From contig JAMXDE010000007.1 in the NCBI GenBank assembly GCA_026770025.1, positions 434,001 through 498,000 on the forward strand: DNA of 64,000 nt, written 5' to 3'. Both the position numbers and the translations under genes were made by a program. This document shows, piece by piece, positions 51,965 through 62,501 of this stretch; positions within the stretch are counted from its first letter, which is position 1, and each line of letters opens with the position of its first letter. Below the pieces are notes generated by a model. That model saw only the letters and a list, made by a program, of their open reading frames with translations, ran no database searches and had not been told where the DNA came from. The stretch comes from Craspedostauros australis (lineage: Eukaryota > Bacillariophyta > Bacillariophyceae > Mastogloiales > Achnanthaceae).

Positions 51965-54248
51965 AGAAGAGCAGCTCTTTGCCAAGTACAAGAACACAAC
52001 AGATGACCCAGTTGGTATGCCTGCCTTCAGGAGTATCCTGACATTGCTCACGCAACGTGGCAAGTGTCAAACTGGCCTGTCCTCCTTCTACACAGACACT
52101 CTGACTGTATTCATGCACTTCCAAAGCATGATCAAGAGAGTCATGGAACTGCTTCAGACTCAGAACAAGGAACATCAAGACAAAGAACTCGCGTCTGAAC
52201 TTCTGGATGAGGCACAGACCATCATCACGGACAGTGATTCTGTTCTTTCATTTGCGAAATGGGAATACGCGAACAAGCACATTCAGGTGAAGACAACCAC
52301 GGATATTCTACATTCCGCAGAGTTCGCACTGACAAAAGGCTCCCTCCCATTTGTGAACCAAGCATGCAAGCAATGTGCAGATGTCATGACGTTTTTCCCG
52401 ATTCGTGTTCGCAACTTCATGAAAACTGCCACCAACAGCATCACTGGCAACACGTTTGAATTGGATCGCATGGCTGCAGCAATTAACCTGTGTGATGACG
52501 CACTGCGCCAGTACATGGCCCACCAAGTGAGACGAAAGGTGCAAGCGCAGAAGATCAAGGAGGAAAAGGAGCGCCTCAAGGACCATCCAGATCGCATCAT
52601 TGCCGTGCTTGATCACAAGCAACGCATCCTCCCAACGGAGAATCAGGAAGCTCAGAAAGCGTTCTTCGGAAAAAACGGAATGTCTCTCCTAGGTGTCATG
52701 ACAATCCAATACAAGAACGGTAAGTTCGAGTACCGATTCATTGACATGGTGATGAAGGGGCGGAACAAACAGGATCATGTCCAAGTTGCTGGTGCGATCA
52801 AGATTCTTCATGCTACCGTGCTTCCGAAGCTTCACAAGGGGGTCAAAGAGGTCGTATTCCAAAGTGACAATGCCAGTTGTTTTGCAAGTCCGGCACTGAT
52901 GAGGTACATGCATGGACTAAACCAGGGAGAGGTTGAAGTTGAATACACGATGCCAGAGAAGAAGAAGAAGAAGCGGAAGGCGACAGGCAAGAACAAAGGC
53001 AAGCACAAGGACAAGGCTAAGTATCCACCTCCCCCCAAAATCAACACCGAACAGTCATCTTATCATGATGCGAAGGCTGCATCATCCACGAAGGCAAAAG
53101 CACAGCAAGACGCTGGAACCCGCCCTCCCAAACCACGACTCCAAATCATCCAATGGATGTACACCGAGGCACAAGCTGGCAAGAGTGCTTTGGACGGACA
53201 CTTCGGTTTTGTCTCACGTCAACTCAGGTTGTATGTGGACAGTGCCAGGGACGCAAAGATTGCCACCGAAGGCGATGTTTTCAAAGTGCTGAAAGCTGCC
53301 AACATCAAGGGGACAACAACGCTTCTGTTGGATCTGAGCGGATTGGGACACGCCATCATCTGCGATGTGGACGGAAAGGAAAAAGCATTCGCGACCAACC
53401 GAGTTTCCGTTCGCGCCACCCATCAAATTGATCTGATTGATGACAAAATTCAGGTCACAGCATCATCGGGATTGACGCATCCAGAGACCATCACTCAGGA
53501 CAAGATCGACAAATTTGACATTCTCCATCTCGATGTCACTTGCAATGATGAGGACATCACAGAGGTCCCACCGGCATTTGTGATGGATCCACAGAATATC
53601 CGCGGCTCACAACCGACTGAACGACGACACGCAACAACAACAAACAAGAGCACCACCAAGACGGAAGTGTTCAAACGTGTTCTCACTTCGCGTGTTCTGG
53701 AACCAGCAGCGGCAGCAGAAACGGCAAATTGTGAAGGAAATGCCACAGTGGACTTCCCTCAATCCATCAGGCAGGGATGGGCGATCTGCCACCCAGACAA
53801 AGCCACCTCACGAAAGAAGGATCCATCAGCACGTCCGGCAACCAAGGTACCGTCCATGTCGAAACAAGTGGCGCAGATCGTGTGCGATGCTGCGATTGCT
53901 TGCAGGAACCCAGACACGAGGAGGAGCGCTCATGTGCTTCACGAAGAGCTGATGGCCGGGCCTTTCTTGCTTGATTGGGAGCAGAGGATCAAGGTGGACA
54001 TCACGTACCTGAAATGCTTCCTGGCAGCTCCTGACGGTCGAGCGGAGAGATACCTCGAGAACAATGGCTACTTGGATGACGAGGAGTGCGAAGAGCACCT
54101 GAACGAGATGCATGAACTGCGGATCATGGCATCCAAGGAGAACACTCAAAGTGAAGAAGCGCACGAAGAGCAGGTTCTGGATGATCGCCCATACGACGGG
54201 CAGGACGCTGATGTGATTGATGGCAACCTGCTACCTTCCGATGATTGA
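51965..54248 (+). pseudogene. C-terminal half of the DDE-like transposase gene
   Basis: About 760 residues, open from the retroelement boundary to a TGA stop; it begins EEQLFAKYKNTTDDPVGM with no start codon of its own at the boundary. Residues 60-210 are helical, with four Cys/His positions around FVNQACKQCADVMTFFPIRV. The likely catalytic RNase H fold follows: first Asp in IIAVLDHKQRILP, a beta/alpha stretch FFGKNGMSLLGVMTIQYKNG, second Asp in EVVFQSDNASCFASP (codon at 52,866), and after a Lys-rich insert the Glu in WMYTEAQAGKSALDGHFGFV. The SDN-A-xx-F and E-xx-xGK-S-x-x-DG patterns resemble a poorly named eukaryotic DDE group with SDG-xx-QxKN and FFxxSHGKGxxDG motifs. The C-terminal 200 residues are acidic. 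DNA cleavage activity is inferred from these residues. Confidence 0.65.
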
Positions 54249-54521
54249 TCCTGACGACCACTGCAAGTATGCTACCAGTATTATAATGGAGTCTGTAATA
54301 CAATAGTCTATGTCACATTGGTAATATCAACTCGCAGCAAGGCGATATCAACAGCAGTAGCTGCGTGTTCACAGGGATTACAGGAGGAAGCTGTTGTTGG
54401 TATGTATAGAGTGGTTCTAATGTTATTGGTTGCTACGATCTAGACATGCACTATGGAACCTCCATCGCTGTGCATCTACTCAATTCGCACATGTGATTGC
54501 TATGTATGGTATGGTACACGA

Positions 54522-57390
54522 TTAGAACAAAGCGTGCATCAATCCAAACCCAGCCCATTTCTCGTCAGCTGACTTCTCGGCCTTCTTTGACGACGTCTTG
54601 AACATGAAATCATACGCCAGCACGGTCATGAAGGCGTTCTGCGTCGGCGTTGCAGCCAGACCATTCCCGCCCTCCACACTCTCATCGTATTATGACAGCC
54701 ATTGCTTTCCCTGAACCAGGCTCCACAGCTTCTTCACCATCTTGCGCGTATGCGCTGGGTGTATCCGATCATCGTTCGTGCGGCAGAGAATAGGATTGGT
54801 GGAGATTTTTGATCCTATTTGATGTTGTGATACAGCGAGGTCTACCCCATGAACATCTCCAATCGGACGTCTCCGGATCACCAAATTCGCTCGTCCAACC
54901 GGGTGTGCCATCCGACTGAGATCTCTGGACCGCTTCATGTCATGGATCGACTGTGCAATGCACTGGCCGAACAGTTCAGGAGCATCACGAAAGCATCCGC
55001 ACCACCAATCCTCCGCCGGATCCGCCGCGGATGGCCAATGTTTTGGCTTTTCATTTTTTCGACCAAATCAAATCCTCAGCAACTGCGATGAAGTCTTCGG
55101 GTGGTTTGGTGCGCTTTTCGCGCACCGCACCCTCCAGCGAGACGATATTGCAGCAATTCAGACACATGGTTGGAGTGGAGTCCATCATTCGGGATGAGAG
55201 TGTGTGCGAGCAGTACCACAGAATGGGCGCAGTTTGTATCATATCATGCCATGCCAACCAATCGGACATTGATTCAATTGTGAGTATGACATGAAGTGAA
55301 GTGAGAATACAAATGGAAAAGAATGAAGGAGTGAATGACAGGTGTTCCCACAAGCTCCGAAAGTCGTACTCCTCCAATGCGCCTATTGTGTGCATGCTTT
55401 CCATTCCTGATTTTTGTCTGCTCTGCGCCGCGCACATGTCATGCACAGCTGCGCGAGTGAACAACACAACCATACACAGCAGCAACAACATCGACAATAA
55501 TTGGCACTCACCTGATGCCAGCTGGGACCAAATTCTTCATCACCACGCACGTTGGCTTCCGCGCAGACGCCGCCACATTCCAACCATGCCAGACCTGTTG
55601 CGGGGTGTAATGCAGACCGAAACGACCTCAAAGGCACCGTAGGCGTAGAGCAAGGTGGGTCCGCTTGTTCGTGGGGACGCCTCTTCGACATCATGAAGTG
55701 CAGAGCATCGGTGCTGTCTTTGCTTTCTGCGATGCATTGCATGACGTCCAAACCTTTCGAATCGAAATGACTTGGTAGCAATTGCAGCTTGCTGCCAAGG
55801 TGGACCTCTGGATCAACCCGCTTCATCATCTTCTCGTCTTCGCCATCAAACACGGATGCATCGCCGAGCCACAGCATGGTTGGCTCTGTGTAGCTGGTGG
55901 TCGTGATCCAGAATCGATCGCTCTCATAGGGATGCGCAGATCGAACGCTGGCGGAGGCGATTCGGGGTCGCTTGTCGACTCCCACCAAACGCAGCTTGTT
56001 AGCCTCCTCCTCCAATTGATAGAACTCCAGCTTCGATCTGACGTTACCAATGAGCAAGAGGATGAGGTGGTTCTTTGTGATGGTGTAGTTTTTCGGAGGA
56101 GGCAGCCGGAGGTTTTGAAGAGGGTATGATATATCCAATCGTCCGGACCATACTGACGAATTTGTGCGCATTGACGTAGATGATGGATCCAGCCTTGAAT
56201 TCCTTGGCACCCTCAGGTGACCAGTTGGATTGCAAAGGGATCATGAGAACGGTGCCACCGAAATCGATATCCGAATCTTCTGGTGCAAGCAACGGTTTGA
56301 AATCCGGCGGATCTCCTGTCTCGATTCTGGTATGTTGTCTGGGCGGCAGCATGTGCTTGTACTTGACCTCCGTATCCAGAATTTGGTGATCTGGTGAGTG
56401 ATGGCCCTCGTGCGGATTTTGTAAATGCCCCTGCCACGCACCCTCTGATCGTCGACGTTGGCTGAGACTGCGATGTGAGACTTTTCACCTTCGAAGACCA
56501 CGAGCGCCGATGCCAGACCTGTGCCTCTGACCCACTCGCGGATCGTCCTGGGGCATCCCGCCCTCATGAGAGACGAAGAACCAAATCCGCCCCGACCAGG
56601 AGGATGTTCCTTGTTTTGTAGCAGGCTCTGGTCTTATCCTCTGGTATTGAGAATGGCCTGTCGGTGACGAATGCGGATTTGACGAGATCGAATTCCCTAA
56701 CGACGACGGAGTCCGTGCTGCCCCGCGACAAACTGAGAAGTGCACGGGTGATGAGCTTGCCGTCTTGCGACATTGGATCTCTCGCTCTGGGCAGCACCCA
56801 ACTTCCCTTCCATGTCCATGGCATCTTCTCCTTTCTGGCAGGGTTGTCCAGATCCAGCACCTTGATCCATTTGGGGTTGCTGGTCTGTTACGACGCCAAC
56901 GTCGTTTGCGCCAGATGCCTTTTTCGATTCTGCAGTGTTTGGAGTGTGGACAATGTCGATGTGGATGCAGGATTGTTGGTTGGAAGGATGACGCGAACAG
57001 TGAAGCAAGACAACATAATACGAGAATAATATGTGAGAATAGAATGCAATGTTGTTCTGTGTGTGAGGAGCGCGATGCATACCATGGAATACTTGCAGAG
57101 CTTCTTCAGCTCATTCGTGCAGTGTATTGTGCATTGCGCATTGTACCTACCTTGGAATCCTTCCACAGATTGAAGAGCATGCCATTGCTGGCTGCATCCA
57201 TCCCCATCTTGCTGACGAAGGGTATGGTGTCATTCGCCTCACGGACGTCCACGATGCTTTTGTCGGATCTGGTCTTGGGCTTCGTAAGACTGCCGAGCGT
57301 GTTGAGGCACATGTCGTTGGCCCTGGAGCCAAAGCTCATGGAAGATTTGCTGTCCACATCCTCCAACGAGGCGTAGGAATCGTCCGCCAT
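54522..57390 (-). pseudogene. Decayed prolyl oligopeptidase family (S9A) gene inside the transposon
   Basis: Fragments in family order span nearly the whole protein. Exon 1 starts at 57,390 (MADDSYASLEDVDSKSSMSF ... FVSKMGM ... FNLWKDSK) and ends at 57,151 with a GTAGGT donor; the next exon starts at 56,884 with NPKWIKVLDLDN, ending NILLVGADL. The frame then changes near 56,560 (CPRTIREWVRGTGLASALVV), again near 56,340 (LAPEDSDIDFGGTVLMIPLQ), near 56,200 (NHLILLLIGNVRSKLEF) and near 55,640. CGGVCAEANVRGDEEFGP and WHQ end at a GTGAGT donor (55,512). Next come PPEDFIAVAEDLI (about 55,080), the nucleophile-type RGGSGGG (about 55,020), TNDDRIHPAHTRKM with catalytic Asp and His (about 54,750), and GGNGLAATPTQNAFMTVLAY. 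At least four frame changes and a few stops are present, so no product is expected. Retained introns argue for DNA-level capture or an original host locus. Confidence 0.85.
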
Positions 57391-58871
57391 GTTGCTTCTC
57401 TTTGCGTCGTGATGCGCTATGATGCGTTGTGATGCGTTGGAATTGTCACGGTCGCACAAGCAGGAATGAGTGACCGTAACGGTACAACCCACCAACTGAA
57501 CACGAGCGGCGATCGGTCAATTGATCGACGCAATGAGAGATGCCAGTTGAGATTGGGATGAAGCACTTCAGAAGATGAACGTGCTTGTGCATGATGCTCT
57601 TGATTGAAAAAAGATGATGGCAAGCGAGTATGGTACTCGTGCGGTTGCCAAGCGATGCCGATGGAAATGGAAATGGCAACGGTGATGATGCGAAGCCACG
57701 CGACGCGATGTTTCCCACCAGTCAACACAGGGCCCCTTTCGTCTCTTGTGTTGACTTGTTTCTTGTCTTTGTTTGTCCAAGTCTGTCTCTTTGGATGGCT
57801 CGTGCGTTGAGATTCTCAACGAAGCCTTCGAGCCAACGTGCCAGGTTTTACTCAGCAGATATGACGTCTGTCCGGATACCAAGGTCACAATCGACAATAA
57901 TCATTACTTTTCATTGGCGCCAAAGAGTTCAAAGGACGTTCTGGACGATACCTTCGATGAAACAAACTGTAAAAATTGTGAAATCGAATCAAAAACGCCG
58001 GAACGGCGGCCGTTGAAATGGATCGAAACAGTGCGGGAAGCAAAAAAGTGGGAGAAAAGCAAGAGTTCGCGACAAGGGCAACACCAGAGCGACGGAGGAG
58101 GTAACTGTGTGCAGATGACGTTGTTCAGACAGAGTCATCAGGTTGCTCAGGGTTAGAGTTAGGGCTGGGGTTCTGGCTTGGGGTAGGGTTAGGGTTAGGG
58201 TTAGGGTTTGGGAGGTGGGAAGCAGTTGCTCAGGGCTAGAGTTAGGGTTAGGGTTCCGGCTGGGGTTTCGGCAACTTGGGAGAGACGAGGGAGGCAACTG
58301 CGTGTGGCTGACAATACTCAGACAGAGCCATGAAGTTACTCAATGTCAGGGTTAGGGATGGGGTTAGGGGGCCAGAGGGTCAAGACTTGGATTAGATGTG
58401 TGGGTTGGGGTTGCCACTGCCTACAGGACTGTGGCGAGGGTGCTGTCCATTTCCATCTTGGCACCAGCAATTCACATCGTCCAATTCAGCGCTGCGCAAC
58501 TTGCATCGTATGCGTCTTGTGCATTGCAGCCAGTGCATCCCCCTTGCTACCACTCTGACATAACAGACAGGAGGAAGAGGAACAAGGACCGTGCCTACCA
58601 TCCTGGTTGACGGCCCATGGCACATCGCCCTGCATCACATTACATCACAATACATCACATCACTCTCCACACAACAAGAGTTTTGTGTCCACACCAACGA
58701 TTCTGTGTGAGCACAAGGTAGAGTCACTCTCCGGAAATTCAAGAATCGCGAACAAAGCCCAAACGATGGAAGAAAAAAGAACGTTTTGGGACGAATGACC
58801 ACTGCGACTCTATTGAAGCGCCAATGAGCACTGTTGCGTCTGTGCGTTATTCACCTAATAGGTAGATTCGA
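57391..58871. other. Right internal region of the large transposon
   Basis: About 1.5 kb between the peptidase pseudogene start and the right inverted repeat. It may include the old peptidase promoter. It holds the telomere-like repeats (58,093-58,370) and a CATCACATTACATCACAATACATC stretch near 58,631-58,662. No gene is recognised. Confidence 0.45.
58093..58370 (+). repeat. Interstitial telomere-like GGGTTA tracts within a diverged tandem repeat
   Basis: GGGTTAGGGTTAGGGTTAGG and degenerate variants (GGGTTAGAG, GGGCTGGGG, GGGTTCCGG) occur between 58,148 and 58,370. They lie inside a two-copy tandem unit of about 190 bp: GTAACTGTGTGCAGATGACG ... TCAGACAGAGTCATCAGGTT near 58,101 recurs as GCAACTGCGTGTGGCTGACA ... 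TCAGACAGAGCCATGAAGTT near 58,293. Confidence 0.8.
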
Positions 58872-59030
58872 CATGATTTTCAACCCTCCATAACTTTAAA
58901 ATGATTGGACGGAACAATTCTAGTTCTTGCCATATGATGTATTTGATGTAGGACAAGAGATATACGCAGTTATTTTTAACACAGAAACGACGTTCCCGAG
59001 AAAGGTGTACTATTTTCACTCAGGCGGGTC
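58872..59030 (-). repeat. Right terminal inverted repeat of the large transposon
   Basis: Reverse complement of the left end, 37/38 over the outermost bases and patchy inward similarity to about 58,872. Its last base (59,030) is followed by ATATATTACATCC, which resumes host DNA upstream of pyruvate kinase. Confidence 0.8.
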
Positions 59031-59386
59031 ATATATTACATCCTCGTGGCTCGTGCATAGTAGTAACGTCGAGGCATTTGGTTCTCGAGCACCACTCCTT
59101 TTTCCTTGTTTTTGCCTACCTACATTTCTGTCCTTCGACCGGAGATTGAGTTGGTTGACGTCACAAGATCCAAGAATTCCACTTCTCGTCCATTCTTCTT
59201 CGTGTTCCCTTTTCTTCTCTCCCCATCCACCCACCATCGTTGCCGTCGTGGTGGGGTTGGCGCAACTGGGGACAGCTCTCCGCGCACACATCTTTTGGGC
59301 CTGGACGCAAACCCACACCACAATCCAAAATCGAATCATAGCCATACCAGATCAAACGCATCATAGCAAGCCAATTGATCATCACC
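59031..59386 (+). promoter_or_regulatory. Upstream region of pyruvate kinase adjoining the transposon
   Basis: 356 bp between the transposon end and the pyruvate kinase start codon, C/T-rich (for example TTTCTTCTCTCCCCATCCAC near 59,208). This is probably the remaining proximal promoter and 5' leader. No specific element is assigned. Confidence 0.45.
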
Positions 59387-61354
59387 ATGTTCGGACGCTT
59401 CGTTGCCAGCAACTTCACACGCCATGCTTCGCGCATGTCGACCAGATCTTTTCACGGATCGGCGATCCGCGATGCCCGCAAGATCACGACGACCTTCGAT
59501 CTTCCAGATCCAACCAGAGTCGCTTCCGCGGGAGGCGACGAGGCCACCAAGCCATCCCAGCTGACGAAGATCGTTGCCACCATCGGACCAACCTCGGAGC
59601 AGCTTGAGCCGATGAAGAAGGTCGTCGATGCTGGAATGACGATCATGAGACTGAACTTCTCTCACGCCACGGTCGACGAGGTGGAACTGCGTACGAAGAA
59701 CCTCGCTCTCTGTCAGGTGAGTTACCAAACATAGTATACCATACATACTATTATATGATACGTGCTACTCTCCCCTCTTTGATGGCACCATGGTGAAATG
59801 ATGATGGCAAGGGTGATGCACTTTGACGTGAGTAGACTCTCACCTATCTGCTGTCACTGCCACATTTGCTGATGCTCTGATGATAACACTACTCTACTAT
59901 TACATGCCCCACTCCACTCCCGTGCCATACCATACCATACCATTCATACGTACTCGTGCAACCGACAGGAAAAAATCGAGGGCGCCGCAGCTATCCAAAA
60001 GGACCAGGATGTGAAGGCAACGCTGTTGGACACCAGAGGGCCAGAAATTCGATCGGGAAAGCTGAAGAATGATCACTCTGGACATGAGACGATCAGCTTG
60101 AAGAAGGGCGAGACTATCACGCTGAGAACCAGCAAGGAGTATGAGGACGAAGGATCCACCGAGACGGACCTGTTCATCAACTACGCTGGTCTGCACAAGT
60201 CGGTGCAACCTGGCATGAAGGTCCTGCTGGATGATGGCGCTGTTATTTTGACGGTCGTCGACGTCGAGGCCGATAAGGAATTTCATGGATCCGTCACTTG
60301 CACCATCGACAACTCCGGCGATTTGAGATCCCGCGCCGGCGTCAACCTCCCCATGGCAGAAACTGACCTCCCCGCAATGTCGGACAAGGATAAGAACGAC
60401 ATCAAGTACGGAATGACCATCGATGTGGACTACGTCGCCGCCTCCTTCATCCAGAACGCCGAGGGCGTCCAGCAGATCCGACAGTACATGAAGGAATGCG
60501 CCAAAGAACTGGGCTGGGACGCCTCGGCGCCGCTCCCAAAGATCATCTCCAAGATCGAGTCCGCCTCCGCCCTGAAGCATTTTGACGATATCCTCGAGGA
60601 ATCCGACGGTATCATGGTCGCGCGCGGTGATTTGGGCGTGGAGATCCCTATCCAGCAGGTCACCAACGCGCAGAAGGAGATGGTGGCTGCCTGCAACGCG
60701 GCAGGCAAGCCCGTGATCGTGGCCACGCAAATGCTGGAATCGATGGGAAAGAATCCACGTCCAACCAGAGCCGAGGTTTCCGATGTGACCAACGCTGTGT
60801 ACGATGGAGCCGACGCCGTCATGCTGAGCGGAGAGACGGCCAAAGGCAAGTACCCATTTGAATCGATCAAGATGATGAACGAAATCATCTCTGCGGCCGA
60901 AGTCTACGCATCCTCCGGATCGCTCGGCAGCACGCACGTGCAGAGCAGCGGTACCGAGAGCATCTTCGAGGGTGAGAAGGACATGGATTCGGCCATCGCC
61001 AAGGGTGCGGTCGCAGCGAGCCACGAACGCGGTTCCAAGGCCATCCTTGTGATCACGGAGTCGGGGAATCTCGCCCAGCAGGTCGCTGCGTACCGACCAA
61101 GCGTCCCGATCGTCACCTTCTGCCCGTCGGCCAAGCTCGCCCGTCAGCTGATCCTGCACCGAGGCATCTTCCCAATCGTTGGCCTCAATGGCATCTCGGA
61201 AGGCGCACGCATGCATGCTGCCCTGAAGGAGGCAACCGCTTTGGGATACATCAGCGAGGGCGATTCTGTCATCATCGTGAGCGTCGACAAGCAGTACGGC
61301 AGAAGCGCGAATCTCAAGATTGCCTGCGTCCCAGAGAACATCGATTCCGCGTGA
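59387..61354 (+). CDS. Pyruvate kinase, probably mitochondrial
   Basis: Exons 59,387-59,716 and 59,969-61,354; donor GTGAGT, acceptor CAG, phase 0, 571 residues. Residues 1-32 (MFGRFVASNFTRHASRMSTR ...) are basic and Ser-rich with no acidic residue until after the presequence, fitting mitochondrial import. Family motifs follow: TKIVATIGPTS, MRLNFSHATVDE, LLDTRGPEIRSGKL, the B-domain, FVAAS-type VAASFIQNAEGV, the signature KIESASALKHFDDILEESDG with the catalytic Lys, MVARGDLGVEIP, ATQMLESM and ADAVMLSGETAKGKYP. The enzyme converts phosphoenolpyruvate and ADP to pyruvate and ATP. Diatoms carry several isoforms in cytosol, plastid and mitochondrion, which fits an organellar leader here. The gene is intact. 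Its start codon lies 357 bp from the large transposon's right end, so its regulation may be affected. Confidence 0.95.
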
Positions 61355-62501
61355 ACAGCTGCTGATGGGTTGAGAGTTCGAGAGGTTGGTTGGGAGTTGG
61401 AGGAGAATAGAGCACTCCTGGCCACGTAAGCACATGGGTGGGAGTATCGCAACAAGTCCTTGAAGCTATCCATGCTCTCTCTCTCTCTCTCTTTGGAGTG
61501 TTTGTGCTTCGGATAACCTCAATGTTTAAAGCAAGTGTGTTAACATGGACCTCCTTTGATTCCTGGCTAACTTCCCCCATCCTTGTTTGCACACAACCAC
61601 AGGTACCCAAAACAGTATCGCAGAGTACTGATTGTACTACATTTGTACTATGCAAGTGGTATTTCGAACGCCATGAAGCGTTCGTACTTCCATTGTTGTT
61701 GGTGGCGTGCAGACGACTCTAAGACCCCATTCAGGATACGATAGTACATTCTTGCCGATTTTTACTTTGAGGGCCAATATTATCCTATTATGTTGTGGAG
61801 GGTATATGTGTGAAATATTAGACGCCTGGACCTTATAGTTAAAAAGTTTATATTTTTCGCATTAATCTACGACTACAAACGAAAGGCATGCGGACGCAGA
61901 AGGGCACATTGTGTTGGGAATCACCAGTCGTGCTTCAGCTTGCTGTCCAGTCGTGCCCTTGATTGACAGACTCACATTTCGCGTGGGCAAGGCGGTTGGG
62001 TGCGAAGAGATGTTGAGGATTGCGCGGTAGCAGTAGGCAAGGTGATGATGATGCATCATCTGGGCTGTGGATCAGTGGTCGAAATCCAGAGTTGTGGGTT
62101 GGTGGGTAATCCAGATCTTCACCCCCGCCTTGACTTTCACACTGCCTTGTTCTCGGTTCTGCTCCCGTTGATGCCCTGGGACGTTGAGCTTCGTCCATGT
62201 CTCAAGCAGCACACACTGCCTTCCCTCCATATGCACACTCTATCCCTTCATCGCCCAGTGATAATTCTACTATTATATCGTATATCTCGACACCGTGTTA
62301 ATTTTTGAACGCGTTTGTCCTACCACGGCCTACGTGAAAACTAAACTGGCACCATTGTTTACTAGTGCTATCGTCAGGAACCACTGAATTTTTGTTTTAC
62401 CATACTTCATCACCTTCCATGGTATATAACCCAATGGTCTTTGCAGACATGGACTCTACACAAGCTGCAGATCCGTTTGACCCTCTTGGGAGTGTTTTCT
62501 T
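61355..62501. other. Intergenic between pyruvate kinase and the piggyBac relic
   Basis: A CT run lies near 61,473-61,491 and an AT-rich stretch at about 61,770-61,870. A TTAA at 62,298-62,301 followed by TTTTTGAACGCGTTTGTCC could be the 3' edge and target site of the piggyBac element, but no matching inverted end is in the window. No host gene is seen. Confidence 0.4.

Larger units (their letters stand above)
36527..59030. mobile_element. Very large TIR DNA transposon, 22.5 kb, carrying a nested retroelement and a decayed host gene
   Basis: The left end begins GACCCGCCTGAGCGAAAATA and the right end is its reverse complement with one change. The outer 38 bases match 37/38 (36,527-36,564 against 58,993-59,030) and weaker similarity continues inward to about 158 bases. 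Directly outside, both flanks read ATATAT, a possible 6-bp target duplication, though this could also be a pre-existing AT run. The flanking host genes, sufD (stop 242 bp to the left) and pyruvate kinase (start 357 bp to the right), would otherwise be about 600 bp apart. Inside are a DDE-like transposase gene (+), a prolyl oligopeptidase pseudogene (-), simple repeats, and an 8.9 kb tyrosine-recombinase retroelement. Without the latter the element is about 13.6 kb. No third copy of the end sequence was seen in the window. Superfamily is not identified. Confidence 0.7.

Noticed and set aside
36527-59030. A Polinton/Maverick-type element
   Set aside because: Long inverted repeats and size prompted the idea, but no protein-primed DNA polymerase, retroviral-type integrase, packaging ATPase or capsid-like gene was seen.
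36527-59030. Two unrelated short inverted-repeat elements instead of one large one
   Set aside because: Neither end has its own nearby partner, the two point toward each other, and the outer flanks match; still the main alternative to the single-element reading.
59900-61435. 511-residue open frame on the minus strand
   Set aside because: It is exactly antisense to the pyruvate kinase exon 2, which has full family motifs; the open antisense frame follows from its codon composition.
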